64,000 bases of DNA, taken from positions 1 through 64,000 of the forward strand of contig PXBO01000009.1 in NCBI GenBank assembly GCA_003566885.1, read 5' to 3'. The DNA comes from Opitutia bacterium. Lineage in GTDB: Bacteria > Verrucomicrobiota > Verrucomicrobiia > Opitutales > T3Sed10-336. The notes under the pieces were generated by a model. It was not told the origin of the DNA. It saw only the letters and a list, made by a program, of their open reading frames with translations, and made no database searches. The translations under genes and the position numbers were made by a program. Of this stretch, positions 42,207 through 50,984 are shown piece after piece. Within the stretch, counting starts at the first letter, position 1, and every line of letters starts with the position of its first letter.

Positions 42207-42275
42207 TGTGGCGTACTTGCCTGCAAGCGCTCGGCCCGCGCATTCCGGAAAGCGTCTGCAAGCAGACACGCCACA
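42207..42275. repeat. REP-like imperfect palindrome
   Basis: TGTGGCGT (42207-42214) and ACGCCACA (42268-42275) are perfect inverted ends enclosing further partly complementary segments (CTTGCCTGCAAGC and CTGCAAGCAGA). The unit could fold into a long hairpin in the 831-base gap between the two minus-strand genes. A second hairpin, CTGTCGGCGAAGCCCGACAG, lies near 42371-42390. Neither looks like a simple terminator. Confidence 0.45.
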
Positions 42276-42471
42276 GTACCCTCCCGTCGCTGAGAAACCT
42301 CCTCTTCCCCCTGTGACATAGGTTACAATCCGCTTGGCGGGCTCCAGTTTGAGCGGGAACACCACTAGCAGCCTGTCGGCGAAGCCCGACAGACTCCTAG
42401 CCTGAAAGCTACTCGGTTTAGGATTCTTTCTCTTTCTGTTGACTATCGACGTAGCGGAGCGGAGATGGCGG

Positions 42472-42712
42472 TTAGCGCGAATGGCACTCATATAAGGCGA
42501 GTTGTCGGAATAGGTGTAGTCCCGGCGGGCCGGGAGCGCTTCCTCTGATGACTGGAAAAATCTCACAAGGCACCAAGGCACGAAGGTTTTCTTTGTGTGC
42601 TTTGCGCCTCCGTGAGAGAAAAAGGATCTTTGGGTTTTTGCCTACGCCCCAGTCGATGCCTTTGCAGGCGTTGCCACGACGTTGGCTCTTAACCGTGCCA
42701 TTCAGTTTAGAC
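42472..42712. repeat. Interspersed repeat copy 2
   Basis: A longer, diverged relative of the repeat at 23402-23540. The left end is AATGGCACTC (42480-42489) and the right end GTGCCATT (42695-42702), in the same inverted arrangement. The 29-base block at 42652-42680 matches 23489-23517 with four substitutions. It carries about 90 bases of extra sequence between the ends. No protein is encoded. With the hairpins at 42207 and 42721, it accounts for most of this 831-base gene-free stretch. Confidence 0.55.
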
Positions 42713-42720
42713 TGGATCGA

Positions 42721-42768
42721 GCCACGGAAAAGGCCGCACCGTTTTAACCGTGCGGCCTTTTCCGTGGC
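42721..42768. terminator. Long perfect hairpin downstream of the PEP-CTERM gene
   Basis: Two perfectly complementary 19-base arms (42721-42739 and 42750-42768) around a 10-base loop, 37 bases after the stop codon of the minus-strand gene 42806-43477. The arms contain CCTTTTCC/GGAAAAGG rather than ending in a clean U-run, so it is not a textbook intrinsic terminator. Its position and stability still suit transcription termination or mRNA 3'-end protection, possibly in both directions. Confidence 0.65.
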
Positions 42769-42805
42769 GGTTTCTGAATTGAGTTAAGGCGAGAGACCCG
42801 CCGGA

Positions 42806-43477
42806 TTAATGCCTTGCCATGCGCCGCCGGATTAAGACCGCACCGAAGGCGAGGATACCGCCGAGCAAAGCGTAGGTGCGGGGTTCCGGAACCACGGCGA
42901 AGTTGTCAAACTGTGTACCGCCGCTCGACCAGGATGTGAAGTTGTTGACCGATGCGCGTATGTCGGCAAAGGCAGCGGTTTCCGGCACCGCGATGTTCTC
43001 CTGGCTGAAGGATTGCCATACGTCGATCAGGTTGGGATCTCCGTTTCCGGCCTCGCCGATAAAAATGTTCTGCTCTCCTTGAAAGTCAGTGCCTCCCTCG
43101 TCGGACCAAAAACGCAGGTCGACCCGGATTGCGTCTCCCGTGGCAACGGTTTCAAGGAATTTAAAATTGAAGGAGAAGTCGACCGTCTCGGCCGCCCCGA
43201 GGGAGAATGTGGCGCTGCGGAAGTCGGCGTTGCCGTCGGCCGTATCGGTGGCGCCCAGATCAAATGTTCCCGTGTTTTCAATGAAGCCGCCGCCATCGGT
43301 GGCTTCGGCCCATGAGTTGACGTTGCTGCCGAAGAACCATTCGGCTCCGGCCGATTCGAATTGCGCGGAGTCCGCGGTGGGATTTGCCGGCCCGAGCAGC
43401 GTCTGAGCGGCGGCGGCGGAAGCGCCGCAAAAAGCGGCCATTAAGAGAGTGGTGCAGAGTCGGGTGGGTGTGTTCAT
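42806..43477 (-). CDS. PEP-CTERM sorted secreted protein, family B
   Basis: A 223-residue exported protein with signal peptide (LLMAAFCGASAAAAQ), a beta-rich domain at about 26-195 and a PEP-CTERM tail, VVPEPRTYALLGGILAFGAV then LIRRR, recognised by exosortase. The domain matches the protein at 37486: LLGPANPTADSAQF, IENTGTFDLGATDTADGNAD, VDFSFNFKFLETVATGD, FADIRASVNNFTSWSSGGTQ followed by FDNFAV. No exosortase gene lies in the window. It is monocistronic by appearance, with a strong hairpin downstream and a 470-base divergent gap upstream. Confidence 0.92.
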   Translation of the reverse strand: MNTPTRLCTTLLMAAFCGASAAAAQTLLGPANPTADSAQFESAGAEWFFGSNVNSWAEATDGGGFIENTGTFDLGATDTADGNADFRSATFSLGAAETVDFSFNFKFLETVATGDAIRVDLRFWSDEGGTDFQGEQNIFIGEAGNGDPNLIDVWQSFSQENIAVPETAAFADIRASVNNFTSWSSGGTQFDNFAVVPEPRTYALLGGILAFGAVLIRRRMARH

Positions 43478-43947
43478 GCTGGTACCTGCTTTTTTTTATT
43501 GGTTTCGCGGAAGGCGAAATATTTATACTAAGTTCTTGTTTCTATACCAACATGGTCGCTTGTCGGTCAAGTTTTTTTTCGAAGCCTTTCATTCTCAGTC
43601 TACGAAGGGGTGAAGCCGGCAGTAATCTTCCTGCAAGGGAAAAGGTCTTTGGCTCGTTCAAGACAAGAATGCGTGACGGAATAACATTGCGGTAAAATAA
43701 CGCCCATGGAGGTGGTGGAACGCGGATAATGGGCGCTAAATGGGCGCTTAAAGAGGCAGTGGATTCGAGAGTTTTAATTATATATATCGATTTTCCTCGA
43801 CAGGTTTCGATAGAGGGACCTATTGTGATTGATCATGTTAATCCTGGTGGCGCAATCCCACCGTGGCTCTCTTGATTCCCCGGGGGGGGGCTCAACTGTG
43901 AAGCGCCAGGTCTGCGAAAACACTGCTGACACACGAAGGTCTGTTTA
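43478..43947. other. Divergent regulatory gap between the minus- and plus-strand blocks
   Basis: 470 bases between divergently transcribed secreted-protein genes, so promoters for both blocks are expected here. It contains the AT-rich motif ATATATATCGATT (43780-43792), whose exact complement occurs at 58992-59004, tandem GGGCGCTAAATGGGCGCTTA near 43731-43750, and a run of nine G at 43882-43890. GAAGG lies about eight bases before the start at 43948. I see no gene in it. Confidence 0.5.
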
Positions 43948-44847
43948 ATGAGGAGCTATTTAATTCCAGTTCTCGCGTCCGTCGTGGCGGCGTCCGCGGG
44001 CCATGCCGGCACGGCCGATCTGTTCAATTCGGATTTCCATCCGGGAGACGTGGTTTACGATCCGCAAAGTTATGCCCCGTTATGGGATCCGGTTTCGCAT
44101 TGGGAATGGTCGGCGGGCGAATATCCGCAAGTGATCTGGCAGTATGACCCCTCGCGTGCGCCGGAAGGCGGCAACGGTTATTTCAAGGAAGTGGTGCGGG
44201 AGAGCGATGATCCGACGGGCAATTTCTCTTCCTACGGTTTTTCCACATCGTCCTTCCGCGGAGAGGAAATCGCGGTCAGCTTCGATCTGAAGATCGGCAC
44301 GGATCCGGGAGCCAATGGCGGAGAAAACGAGGGACACCTCCAACTCCGGTTTTTGCACCTTCCCGATCCGGAAGCTCCCCTGCCCGTGCAGGAAAGTTGG
44401 CAAACGCTGTTTCTGGATGGCGTCCTGATCGGAAATAACGGCGTGGCGGGCGGATCCAATGATCTGGCCGATTTGGAGGTGTCCGGACCGGACGCGAACG
44501 GCTGGGTCACCGTGTCGGGAACGCTGACCGTGAACCCCGAGGCTGAAGGCGGCCGAGTTTTTTTCGCCCATCATGATGCGCCGCGGTTCACCGGCAGTTT
44601 CGGCATCGACAATGTCGCGGTGACCGGGCCGGGCGCCGGCCCTCGGCCGTGGGGTCTTGAGATCGGGCGGGCCGTTGAGATCCGGTTTTTCGGGAAGGCG
44701 GGCAGGAGTTACCGCGTGGAGTCGTCGGAAGATTTTGTCCGCTGGAGAAGGGAGGGGGAAGCAATCGAAGGACGCGGCGAAGTGGAGAGGCGCGTGGTCC
44801 CGGCTTCGGCGGCGGCCGATCGCACGTTCCGGGTGGTGGAGGAGTGA
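43948..44847 (+). CDS. Secreted family-A beta-rich protein opening the plus-strand block
   Basis: A 299-residue exported protein (signal peptide MRSYLIPVLASVVAASAGHA). The family-A domain at about 23-226 has DLFNSDFHPGD, APEGGNGYFKEVVRES, IAVSFDLKIGTDP, GPDANGWVTVSGTL and FTGSFGIDNVAVTG. The C-terminal module at 240-298 has VEIRFFGKAGRSYRVESSED and ends TFRVVEE. HWEWSAGEYPQVIWQYDP is shared almost word for word with the proteins at 49272 and 50985, so these three form a subgroup. The next gene, a GxGYxYP hydrolase, starts 47 bases on. Confidence 0.88.
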   Translation: MRSYLIPVLASVVAASAGHAGTADLFNSDFHPGDVVYDPQSYAPLWDPVSHWEWSAGEYPQVIWQYDPSRAPEGGNGYFKEVVRESDDPTGNFSSYGFSTSSFRGEEIAVSFDLKIGTDPGANGGENEGHLQLRFLHLPDPEAPLPVQESWQTLFLDGVLIGNNGVAGGSNDLADLEVSGPDANGWVTVSGTLTVNPEAEGGRVFFAHHDAPRFTGSFGIDNVAVTGPGAGPRPWGLEIGRAVEIRFFGKAGRSYRVESSEDFVRWRREGEAIEGRGEVERRVVPASAAADRTFRVVEE

Positions 44848-44894
44848 GGCGTCTTCGCGGACGACCCATTGATTCGAAAACAGGCAACGACTTT

Positions 44895-47111
44895 ATGACG
44901 ATGATACGATTCCAGACTTTTGTTTTGACAACCGCGGCGACCTTTCAGGCTTTCCTCTTGTGGCACGCTCCGTCGAGCGTTCTCGGGGCGGAGGAGACTC
45001 CGCATTTTCCCTATTATCCGGTCATTGAGGCACCCGGGCATTTGCATGTGATCGACCGGGCGGATATGAACACCGACGAATACCTGATGGTCATCTCGCT
45101 GCAGGGGGTTCTGGCGCAGGAGCAACCGAGGATTTACATCACCAATTCCGGTGTCCAGCCGGCTTACGATTACTGGCTGGATAAGATGGTCGCGGAGTAT
45201 GGAGTGACGACGGAATCTCATTCCGACGCGATCGGCTTGCTCGAGACGTTCAAGAACGAAGTCGAGGGTTACATTCTGGCGAGGAGAACCGACCCCGACC
45301 CCGATATTCCCGGTCACCCGGAGCTCAACATGGCGACCTCGCTGGCGGGGATCAAGCAGGCGATCGTTGTGACCCGGGAGTTGCAGCCCGAGGTTAATGC
45401 CCTCGGGCTGGATATGATCAAGAACGTGGGCCGGTTCATGGAGCCCGGTTCGGAGTTCGACGACTACAAGGACGAGTACAACAACAATATCCTGTTTACG
45501 GCGGAGAATTTCATTATCGAAATGAGGGATCTGGTCATTGCGACGCGGGGAATGATCCATCACGAGACCGAACATGTGGAGGGCGATTTTTTCGATGAAA
45601 CCGAAGTTTACGAATGGGTGGCGGACGATTCGCCGCACATGGGTTGGGGCGGGGTCAATAAGCCCGCGGAGGAGGATTACGTGGGCGACCCCGGCCGCCA
45701 CGGTCTGTTTACCGTTCCGGCCAACTGGATGATGAACTTGTCGACGCTTCTCGGCTTGCGGAAAGATCAGCTCGCCCAACAGAAGGTGCCGGCGAGATCC
45801 GGGGCCCCGGACGAAGCGCATTACCTGGCCATAATCATGAGCGACGGCGACAATACGTCCTTTGTCCTTCAGGGCATGGCCGACGACCCAAAGTATTTTG
45901 CCAGCCCGCATCGCGGGGATTTTCCCATGAACTGGACGATGCCCGCTACGTTGATCGACCTCGCCCCGGCCGCTCTGGAATGGTATTTCGAAAACGCCGG
46001 CGGCGATTATTTTGTCAGCGGCGGCTCCGGCGCCGGCTACATGTATCCCAGCGAATATCCCGATCTCCATAAGCATATGAGGCGGTTCAACGACTATGCC
46101 GGCCGAAGCGATTTTCCGTATGTGGGCATGCTCGATTTTCCCTCCATGGACCACCCGCGTTATCATCGTGTCGCCTCGGTCTATGCGCAGCAGCCGAACG
46201 TGAAAGGCGTGATTTCGGTCAACTTCTACAGTTACGCGGCGGATGCCGGGAAAATGGTTTTTGTCGGCGACACGCCGTTCGTGGCCATGAGGGAGAACCT
46301 GTGGGAAATGAATCAGGGCCAGATCGATCAGATGGTGCAACGGATCAACGGGTACTCGAAAAATCCCGCCGACCCCGGAGCCTACACCATCATGAACGTC
46401 CACGCCTGGAGCCACGATATGGCGGATGTCGCAGCTCTGGTGGAAAACCTCGATCCGCACGTGGAGGTGGTCACGATCAAGACTTTGTTCGAAAAGGTGA
46501 AGGAGAACGTCGATCCGGAACCTTATTCACTGCCCGAAGTTCACTTCGCCGAATTCTACGACGACATCTCGGGAGCCCAGAAAGAGGGCGAGATTATCGG
46601 GTTCATCGAGAGCGGCGATTACGTGGGCTACAGGAATGTCGATTTCTCATCGGAGAGTTTCAAAACCTTTTCCGTTCGGGCCTCTTCGGCGACGCAAGGC
46701 GGCGAAATTCACCTCCGGCTCGACGGTCCGGACGGCGAACTCGTCGGTGTTGTTGAAATCGATGGGACGGGCGGCTGGGGCGAGTGGCAGGTCATTTCCG
46801 CGGGAATCGCAGAGGTAGGCGGCGTGCGCGATCTTTACCTGACTTTCTCAGGGGACGACGGATTCCTCTTCAATCTCGATTGGTTTCGTATCGATGCAAC
46901 GAAGGTGGTGGCCTATGAAACGGATCCGGGGGTCGAACTGGCTTTCTTCACGGAAGCGGGCACGGATTACGTGATTCAGGCGACCGAGAATTTGGGCGCC
47001 GGATCATGGTCGGATATCACAGGTCCGATTGCCGGTTCGAATGAGGTTGTTCGCCGTTTTTTCCCCTTCGAGGGGAGGCAACAGGAGTATTTTCGTGTCG
47101 TCGTGGATTGA
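44895..47111 (+). CDS. GxGYxYP putative glycoside hydrolase with CBM6-like and FFRV-type domains
   Basis: A secreted protein of 738 residues from ATG 44895; a GTG at 44844 overlapping the previous stop is less likely because it would bury the signal peptide (FQTFVLTTAATFQAFLLWHA). The hydrolase region has the full naming motif GSGAGYMYPSEYP (about 378), the conserved IIMSDGDNTSFVLQG (about 313), SPHRGDFPMNWTMP and MNVHAWSHDMAD. A CBM6-like domain follows at about 560-670 (SGDYVGYRNVDFSSE, RASSATQGGEIHLRL, LYLTFSG), then the C-terminal module (VELAFFTEAGTDYVIQA ... EYFRVVVD). Substrate is unknown. The paralogs at 24993 and 38422 have different C-terminal additions. Confidence 0.9.
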   Translation: MTMIRFQTFVLTTAATFQAFLLWHAPSSVLGAEETPHFPYYPVIEAPGHLHVIDRADMNTDEYLMVISLQGVLAQEQPRIYITNSGVQPAYDYWLDKMVAEYGVTTESHSDAIGLLETFKNEVEGYILARRTDPDPDIPGHPELNMATSLAGIKQAIVVTRELQPEVNALGLDMIKNVGRFMEPGSEFDDYKDEYNNNILFTAENFIIEMRDLVIATRGMIHHETEHVEGDFFDETEVYEWVADDSPHMGWGGVNKPAEEDYVGDPGRHGLFTVPANWMMNLSTLLGLRKDQLAQQKVPARSGAPDEAHYLAIIMSDGDNTSFVLQGMADDPKYFASPHRGDFPMNWTMPATLIDLAPAALEWYFENAGGDYFVSGGSGAGYMYPSEYPDLHKHMRRFNDYAGRSDFPYVGMLDFPSMDHPRYHRVASVYAQQPNVKGVISVNFYSYAADAGKMVFVGDTPFVAMRENLWEMNQGQIDQMVQRINGYSKNPADPGAYTIMNVHAWSHDMADVAALVENLDPHVEVVTIKTLFEKVKENVDPEPYSLPEVHFAEFYDDISGAQKEGEIIGFIESGDYVGYRNVDFSSESFKTFSVRASSATQGGEIHLRLDGPDGELVGVVEIDGTGGWGEWQVISAGIAEVGGVRDLYLTFSGDDGFLFNLDWFRIDATKVVAYETDPGVELAFFTEAGTDYVIQATENLGAGSWSDITGPIAGSNEVVRRFFPFEGRQQEYFRVVVD

Positions 47112-47327
47112 ACCCGCGAGCTTTGGCAGGCCGGACGCTCCGCAGCCAGTTTAAATAAGTCATTTTGAGGTACAAAAAAATAAAAAAATATTGACCAAGG
47201 GTATCTGTATATAATAAAATCCGATTTATATATAGAAATCCCATTTATATACTTTTCCATTTTTTCGGCGGCCGGGGCGACTATCACCGTCCTTGACGGC
47301 TCGAATGACGAAGAGCAAGAGCGCGCT

Positions 47328-48173
47328 ATGAAACAAGAAAATCCGCAGTTATCCAGATTCGATCACCACTCTGAGCGGGAGAGAGTTTCGCCCCACGGTA
47401 CGGCGCCCGGTGCCGCTCGTCCCGGGGCGGGCGCGGTTCGCGGTTTCACCCTGATCGAGTTGCTGACGGTGATCGCGATTATCGGCATCTTGGCCTCGAT
47501 TCTGGTACCCGTGGTTTCCTCGGTGCGCGAGACGGCTCGTCGTTCCGTGTGTTCAAGTAATTTACGGCAGATCGGCCTGGCGTTGCACCTATACGCATCG
47601 GATAATGACGAGCGCCTTCCCAGAAAAGAGGAACCGGGGAATTGGCCCTGGGACATGGACGCGGTTCTCATGGATGATCTCATCGAGATTGCCGGAGTCG
47701 AACGAGGCATCTTTTACTGTCCTTCGGGGGCCCCGAATATCGGCGATGAGCGTTGGAGCACTTTCGCCCAGGTAGGCGCCGACGGCCGGGCTTCCGGCGG
47801 CTTTCGCGTCACCAGTTATGTCCTTATGATCCCCGGAACCGCCAACCTTCCGGACCGTTATGTAAATAGGCGTGTCCAGGCGGATATTACCCACTTGCGC
47901 ACGAGGGATTTGGTCGCCGAGCCCGATCTGGGAAGCACCAGCACGAATCGGCCCTTGGCGGTAGACGCGGTGTTTGAACGCGGAGGGAACTTCGCGGATA
48001 TCGACCAGGGAGGAATTGAAAACCGCACGAATCACTTGGACGGAACGCACCCGGCCGGTGGAAATATTCTTTTCCTCGATGGGCACGTGCAGTGGCGTTC
48101 GTTCTCCGAAATGGGGCGCGGCGATGGCACCCAGGCTCGTTTTCAATCCGGCGGAGAGAGCTGGTGGTGGTGA
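47328..48173 (+). CDS. Prepilin-like secreted protein, copy 2
   Basis: A 281-residue protein with a long pre-leader and then [20 protein letters not shown], the type IV pilin/pseudopilin cleavage and methylation signal. The body has [33 protein letters not shown] and the C-terminal [18 protein letters not shown] seen in PVC-group prepilin-like proteins. It follows the GxGYxYP gene by 216 bases; the gap carries AT-rich sequence (TTATATATAG, CATTTATATA at 47225-47251) that may be a promoter. It resembles the protein at 41213 and is again next to a GxGYxYP hydrolase, though in the opposite gene order. Confidence 0.92.
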   Translation: MKQENPQLSRFDHHSERERVSPHGTAPGAARPGAGAVRGFTLIELLTVIAIIGILASILVPVVSSVRETARRSVCSSNLRQIGLALHLYASDNDERLPRKEEPGNWPWDMDAVLMDDLIEIAGVERGIFYCPSGAPNIGDERWSTFAQVGADGRASGGFRVTSYVLMIPGTANLPDRYVNRRVQADITHLRTRDLVAEPDLGSTSTNRPLAVDAVFERGGNFADIDQGGIENRTNHLDGTHPAGGNILFLDGHVQWRSFSEMGRGDGTQARFQSGGESWWW

Positions 48174-48275
48174 GACCGGGCGTGGCATTTTTTGGGCGGC
48201 GATCGAAACCGTGAGGCGCGAGCTCCGCTCCAATAAAACAAGAAACACCAATAAATACCAAAAACCGTATCGCTT

Positions 48276-49037
48276 ATGAAAATACTATTCTCAATTCTCG
48301 CGTCGGCCGCTTTCCTGCTCGCCGCTTCCATGTCGGCGCAGGGAGACCAACTGTTGTTCTCCTCGGACATGTCTCCCCCCGGTAACGCCGGGCCCGATTT
48401 CAACTCCGACGATATTCCTTTTGAGTGGTGGCCGGGATCGACCGGTGACGGCGTGGTCTGGATGCAGGACGCCGACCGTGTCAAACCGGGGAATGCCAAC
48501 GACTACTTCATGCAAGGCACCCAGGGCTCCGAAGGCATTGGCAATGTCACGCTCCGCAGTCGATGGTTCAGTGATTTCGTGACGGATTTCGAGCCGTTTC
48601 AAGGGCAGCCTTACACCGTGACGTTCGATATCGCTGTCAGTGCCGGCGCCACGGGTCGCATTGACTTCCGTGTCGATCAACACGGCATCGGCGTCAACAG
48701 CGGCATCATTTACAACGACGGGTTTCAGGATCTCGGGACCGAATGGAACGGGTCGGCAAGCAGCTCCTCGGCGGGCACTTCAACGGCCGGCGATGAGTGG
48801 ATCACCGTAACCTTGGATGGGGTCTTCAGCGAAGATTTGTCGAATCTGGATATCTTCTTTGAGCCTTGGCAGTTCGGCGGCGGCACGGGTGATAATGCGG
48901 CCCATTTTGCAGGCAGCTACTCCGTGGATAATGTCGAATTCACCGCGGTTCCCGAGCCGAGCACCTATGCTATGATCGCCGGTTTTATCGCTCTGGGCGG
49001 TTGTCTCCTGCGTCGCCGGTTTCGCCGGAACGTGTAA
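48276..49037 (+). CDS. PEP-CTERM protein, divergent family-A member
   Basis: A 253-residue exported protein with signal peptide (ILASAAFLLAASMSAQG) and exosortase-recognised tail VPEPSTYAMIAGFIALGGCL then LRRR. The domain between them keeps a family-A outline (LLFSSDMSPPG, NDYFMQG, YTVTFDIAVSAG, WITVTLDG, HFAGSYSVDNVEF) but is more divergent than the other members. It is 102 bases after the prepilin-like gene on the same strand. Exosortase and outer-surface polysaccharide genes, with which PEP-CTERM proteins work, are not in this window. Confidence 0.88.
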   Translation: MKILFSILASAAFLLAASMSAQGDQLLFSSDMSPPGNAGPDFNSDDIPFEWWPGSTGDGVVWMQDADRVKPGNANDYFMQGTQGSEGIGNVTLRSRWFSDFVTDFEPFQGQPYTVTFDIAVSAGATGRIDFRVDQHGIGVNSGIIYNDGFQDLGTEWNGSASSSSAGTSTAGDEWITVTLDGVFSEDLSNLDIFFEPWQFGGGTGDNAAHFAGSYSVDNVEFTAVPEPSTYAMIAGFIALGGCLLRRRFRRNV

Positions 49038-49271
49038 CAATTGTCTTAACCCAGTTTGGGGGCGGCGCCGCCACGGCGCTGCCCCATTCCTCCCCCGGTT
49101 GAGGACCCTCCTTTTTTCTTCTCCGATCATCGAGAACCGCTTTCCCGCCATGCCGCGCGCGATCCTTCGCATTTCGAATTACCGCCTTTAACTTTTTCCC
49201 GAGCCTGTTTCAGCCCCCGTCCGAAAGGCTCGCTTCACTCGAAACCTGAAACCCAGTTGACAACCAAACTT

Positions 49272-50918
49272 ATGAGAAAAACGCCAAGCTCTTTCTTCGC
49301 GACCGGTTCCATTCTGCTGATCGCTTTGGCGCCCGCCGCCTTCGCGCAGAACGGGACGTTACTCTTCGAATCGGACTTCGGTCCGACCACCGAGCAGCCG
49401 CACGACCCGCAGGTTTATGCTCCCGGGTGGGATCCCGACGCGCCCGGCGGTTGGTCCGGAGGCGAGTATCCCCACGTTATCTGGCAGAACGATTCCGGCC
49501 GGGCATCGCCCGCGACGACGAACGGTTACTGGAAAGAACTGGTGCGTGATCCCCAGGAGGCAGACACCGGGGAGATCGGATTCACCACGGAGCAATTTTC
49601 AGTCGCGAACCATCGGGGTGAGGTGTTGATCATCAGCTTCGACTTCAAGGTTGGGACCGATTCGAACGTCAACAACGGGAATGTGGATGGCCGGTTTGAC
49701 TTTCGCTTTATCGAAGGCCAGGGGGATCAGGACGGCGGGATCGCCCATGAGATAACCTTGATCGACGGCGGTCAATTAATCACCAACGAAGAATCTCCGG
49801 GAGGGTCGACGCAGTTCGACTGGGAGGTCACCGACCTCGGCGACGGCTGGGTCAATATTGAGCTCACCTCGCGGACTATCGGTGAAAACAGCGACTTCGC
49901 CCGTATATGGATTGCGCCGTGGACCCAGCAAGTGGGCTGGCCCGGTCATTTCGCGGGCAGCGTCGGAATCGACAATCTTGTAGTGCTTTCGGGAGGGCTG
50001 CCGCCCGAGCCTCCGGAAAGGACGGGGATCAGCATGTCTTTTTTCGATTCCGACTTCGCTCCCACGGAAGCGATGCCTCACAACGTGGAGGTCTTTAGCG
50101 ACGACGATCCCGGCGATCCGGAGTGGGTCTATCCTGTGGGATGGGGTGGGGCGTTCGGCCAGGCATCAGCCAACTACCCGCAAGCGGCTTGGCGGCATGA
50201 ACCCGATTGGGCATCGGAAGTGAGCAATGGCTATTTCCTGGAAGGGCGTCGTCCGTCCGGCGACAGTTCGTTTGGCTACATTCGTTCAACGGGTCTTTCG
50301 CAGACCAGCAGCCCGCTGATTATTGAGTTCGATTTCAAGCTTGGCGCGGATTCCGGCTTCAACAACGGGGAGAGCCTCGGACGACTCGACTTTCGCGTGA
50401 TGCATTGGGCGCCGGGATGGGAGTCGATCAGCATGATCCTCGCCGACCAGGGCGTCGTCCGGGGTGAAGAGGGTACCGAGGGCTGGGAAGCTTCGGGCGC
50501 TTTCGAGGAAATTGAGATTTCCGAGCCCGATGCCAACGGCTGGAGGACCTACACTTTGCGGGTGGAAGGGGGATTGATGCGCAACCAGGATGATTTTTTG
50601 ATTTGGTTTGCGCCCTGGACGTTCGGCGACGCGAATGCGGCCGCCGGGCACTTCGAGGGCAGCTTCGGCATCGACAATTTTTCCATTCGCTCGGAGCTGC
50701 CTACCGGCGTGCCGTTGGACATCGCCTTGGCGACCGAGGTCGAGTTCTTCGGGGAATCCGGGCGCCTCTATATGATCGAAGCCCGTGAACCGGGCGGGGA
50801 GTGGGAGCCGGTGACCGATATCATTCCCGGGTTGGGCCAGCCGGTGTTTCGCATCTTTAGCACAAAGGACGCGCCGGATACCGAGTTCCGGGTGGTTTCC
50901 GACGGCGGCGGCGAGTGA
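49272..50918 (+). CDS. Secreted protein with two tandem family-A domains and FFRV-type tail
   Basis: A 548-residue exported protein starting at ATG 49272 (MRKTPSSFFATGSILLIALA). An upstream in-frame start at 49056 would add 72 residues with no signal. Domain 1 (about 27-250) has LLFESDFGPTTEQPHDPQVY, GGEYPHVIWQNDSGRA, LIISFDFKVGTDSN and HFAGSVGIDNLVV. Domain 2 (about 262-475) has FFDSDFAPTEAMPHN, SNGYFLEGRRP, LIIEFDFKLGADSG, EPDANGWRTYTLR and EGSFGIDNFSI. The tail (about 485-545) has VEFFGESGRLYMIEARE and TEFRVVSD. It is the only member with a doubled domain. The 234-base gap before it shows no clear signal apart from a C/T-rich stretch. Confidence 0.88.
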   Translation: MRKTPSSFFATGSILLIALAPAAFAQNGTLLFESDFGPTTEQPHDPQVYAPGWDPDAPGGWSGGEYPHVIWQNDSGRASPATTNGYWKELVRDPQEADTGEIGFTTEQFSVANHRGEVLIISFDFKVGTDSNVNNGNVDGRFDFRFIEGQGDQDGGIAHEITLIDGGQLITNEESPGGSTQFDWEVTDLGDGWVNIELTSRTIGENSDFARIWIAPWTQQVGWPGHFAGSVGIDNLVVLSGGLPPEPPERTGISMSFFDSDFAPTEAMPHNVEVFSDDDPGDPEWVYPVGWGGAFGQASANYPQAAWRHEPDWASEVSNGYFLEGRRPSGDSSFGYIRSTGLSQTSSPLIIEFDFKLGADSGFNNGESLGRLDFRVMHWAPGWESISMILADQGVVRGEEGTEGWEASGAFEEIEISEPDANGWRTYTLRVEGGLMRNQDDFLIWFAPWTFGDANAAAGHFEGSFGIDNFSIRSELPTGVPLDIALATEVEFFGESGRLYMIEAREPGGEWEPVTDIIPGLGQPVFRIFSTKDAPDTEFRVVSDGGGE

Positions 50919-50984
50919 CACGGGTTTGCCGCGACGAATGTACTGAAATAAATAGAATAGAAAAACACAGCAAGAAAGCGACCT

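Noticed and set aside
43871-43891. CCCC followed by nine G, possible quadruplex or slippage site
   Set aside because: A single short run without further G-tracts; not enough for a structural claim.
49056-49271. Upstream in-frame extension of the two-domain family-A protein
   Set aside because: The signal peptide begins at 49272; the extra 72 residues are Pro/Arg-rich and not signal-like.
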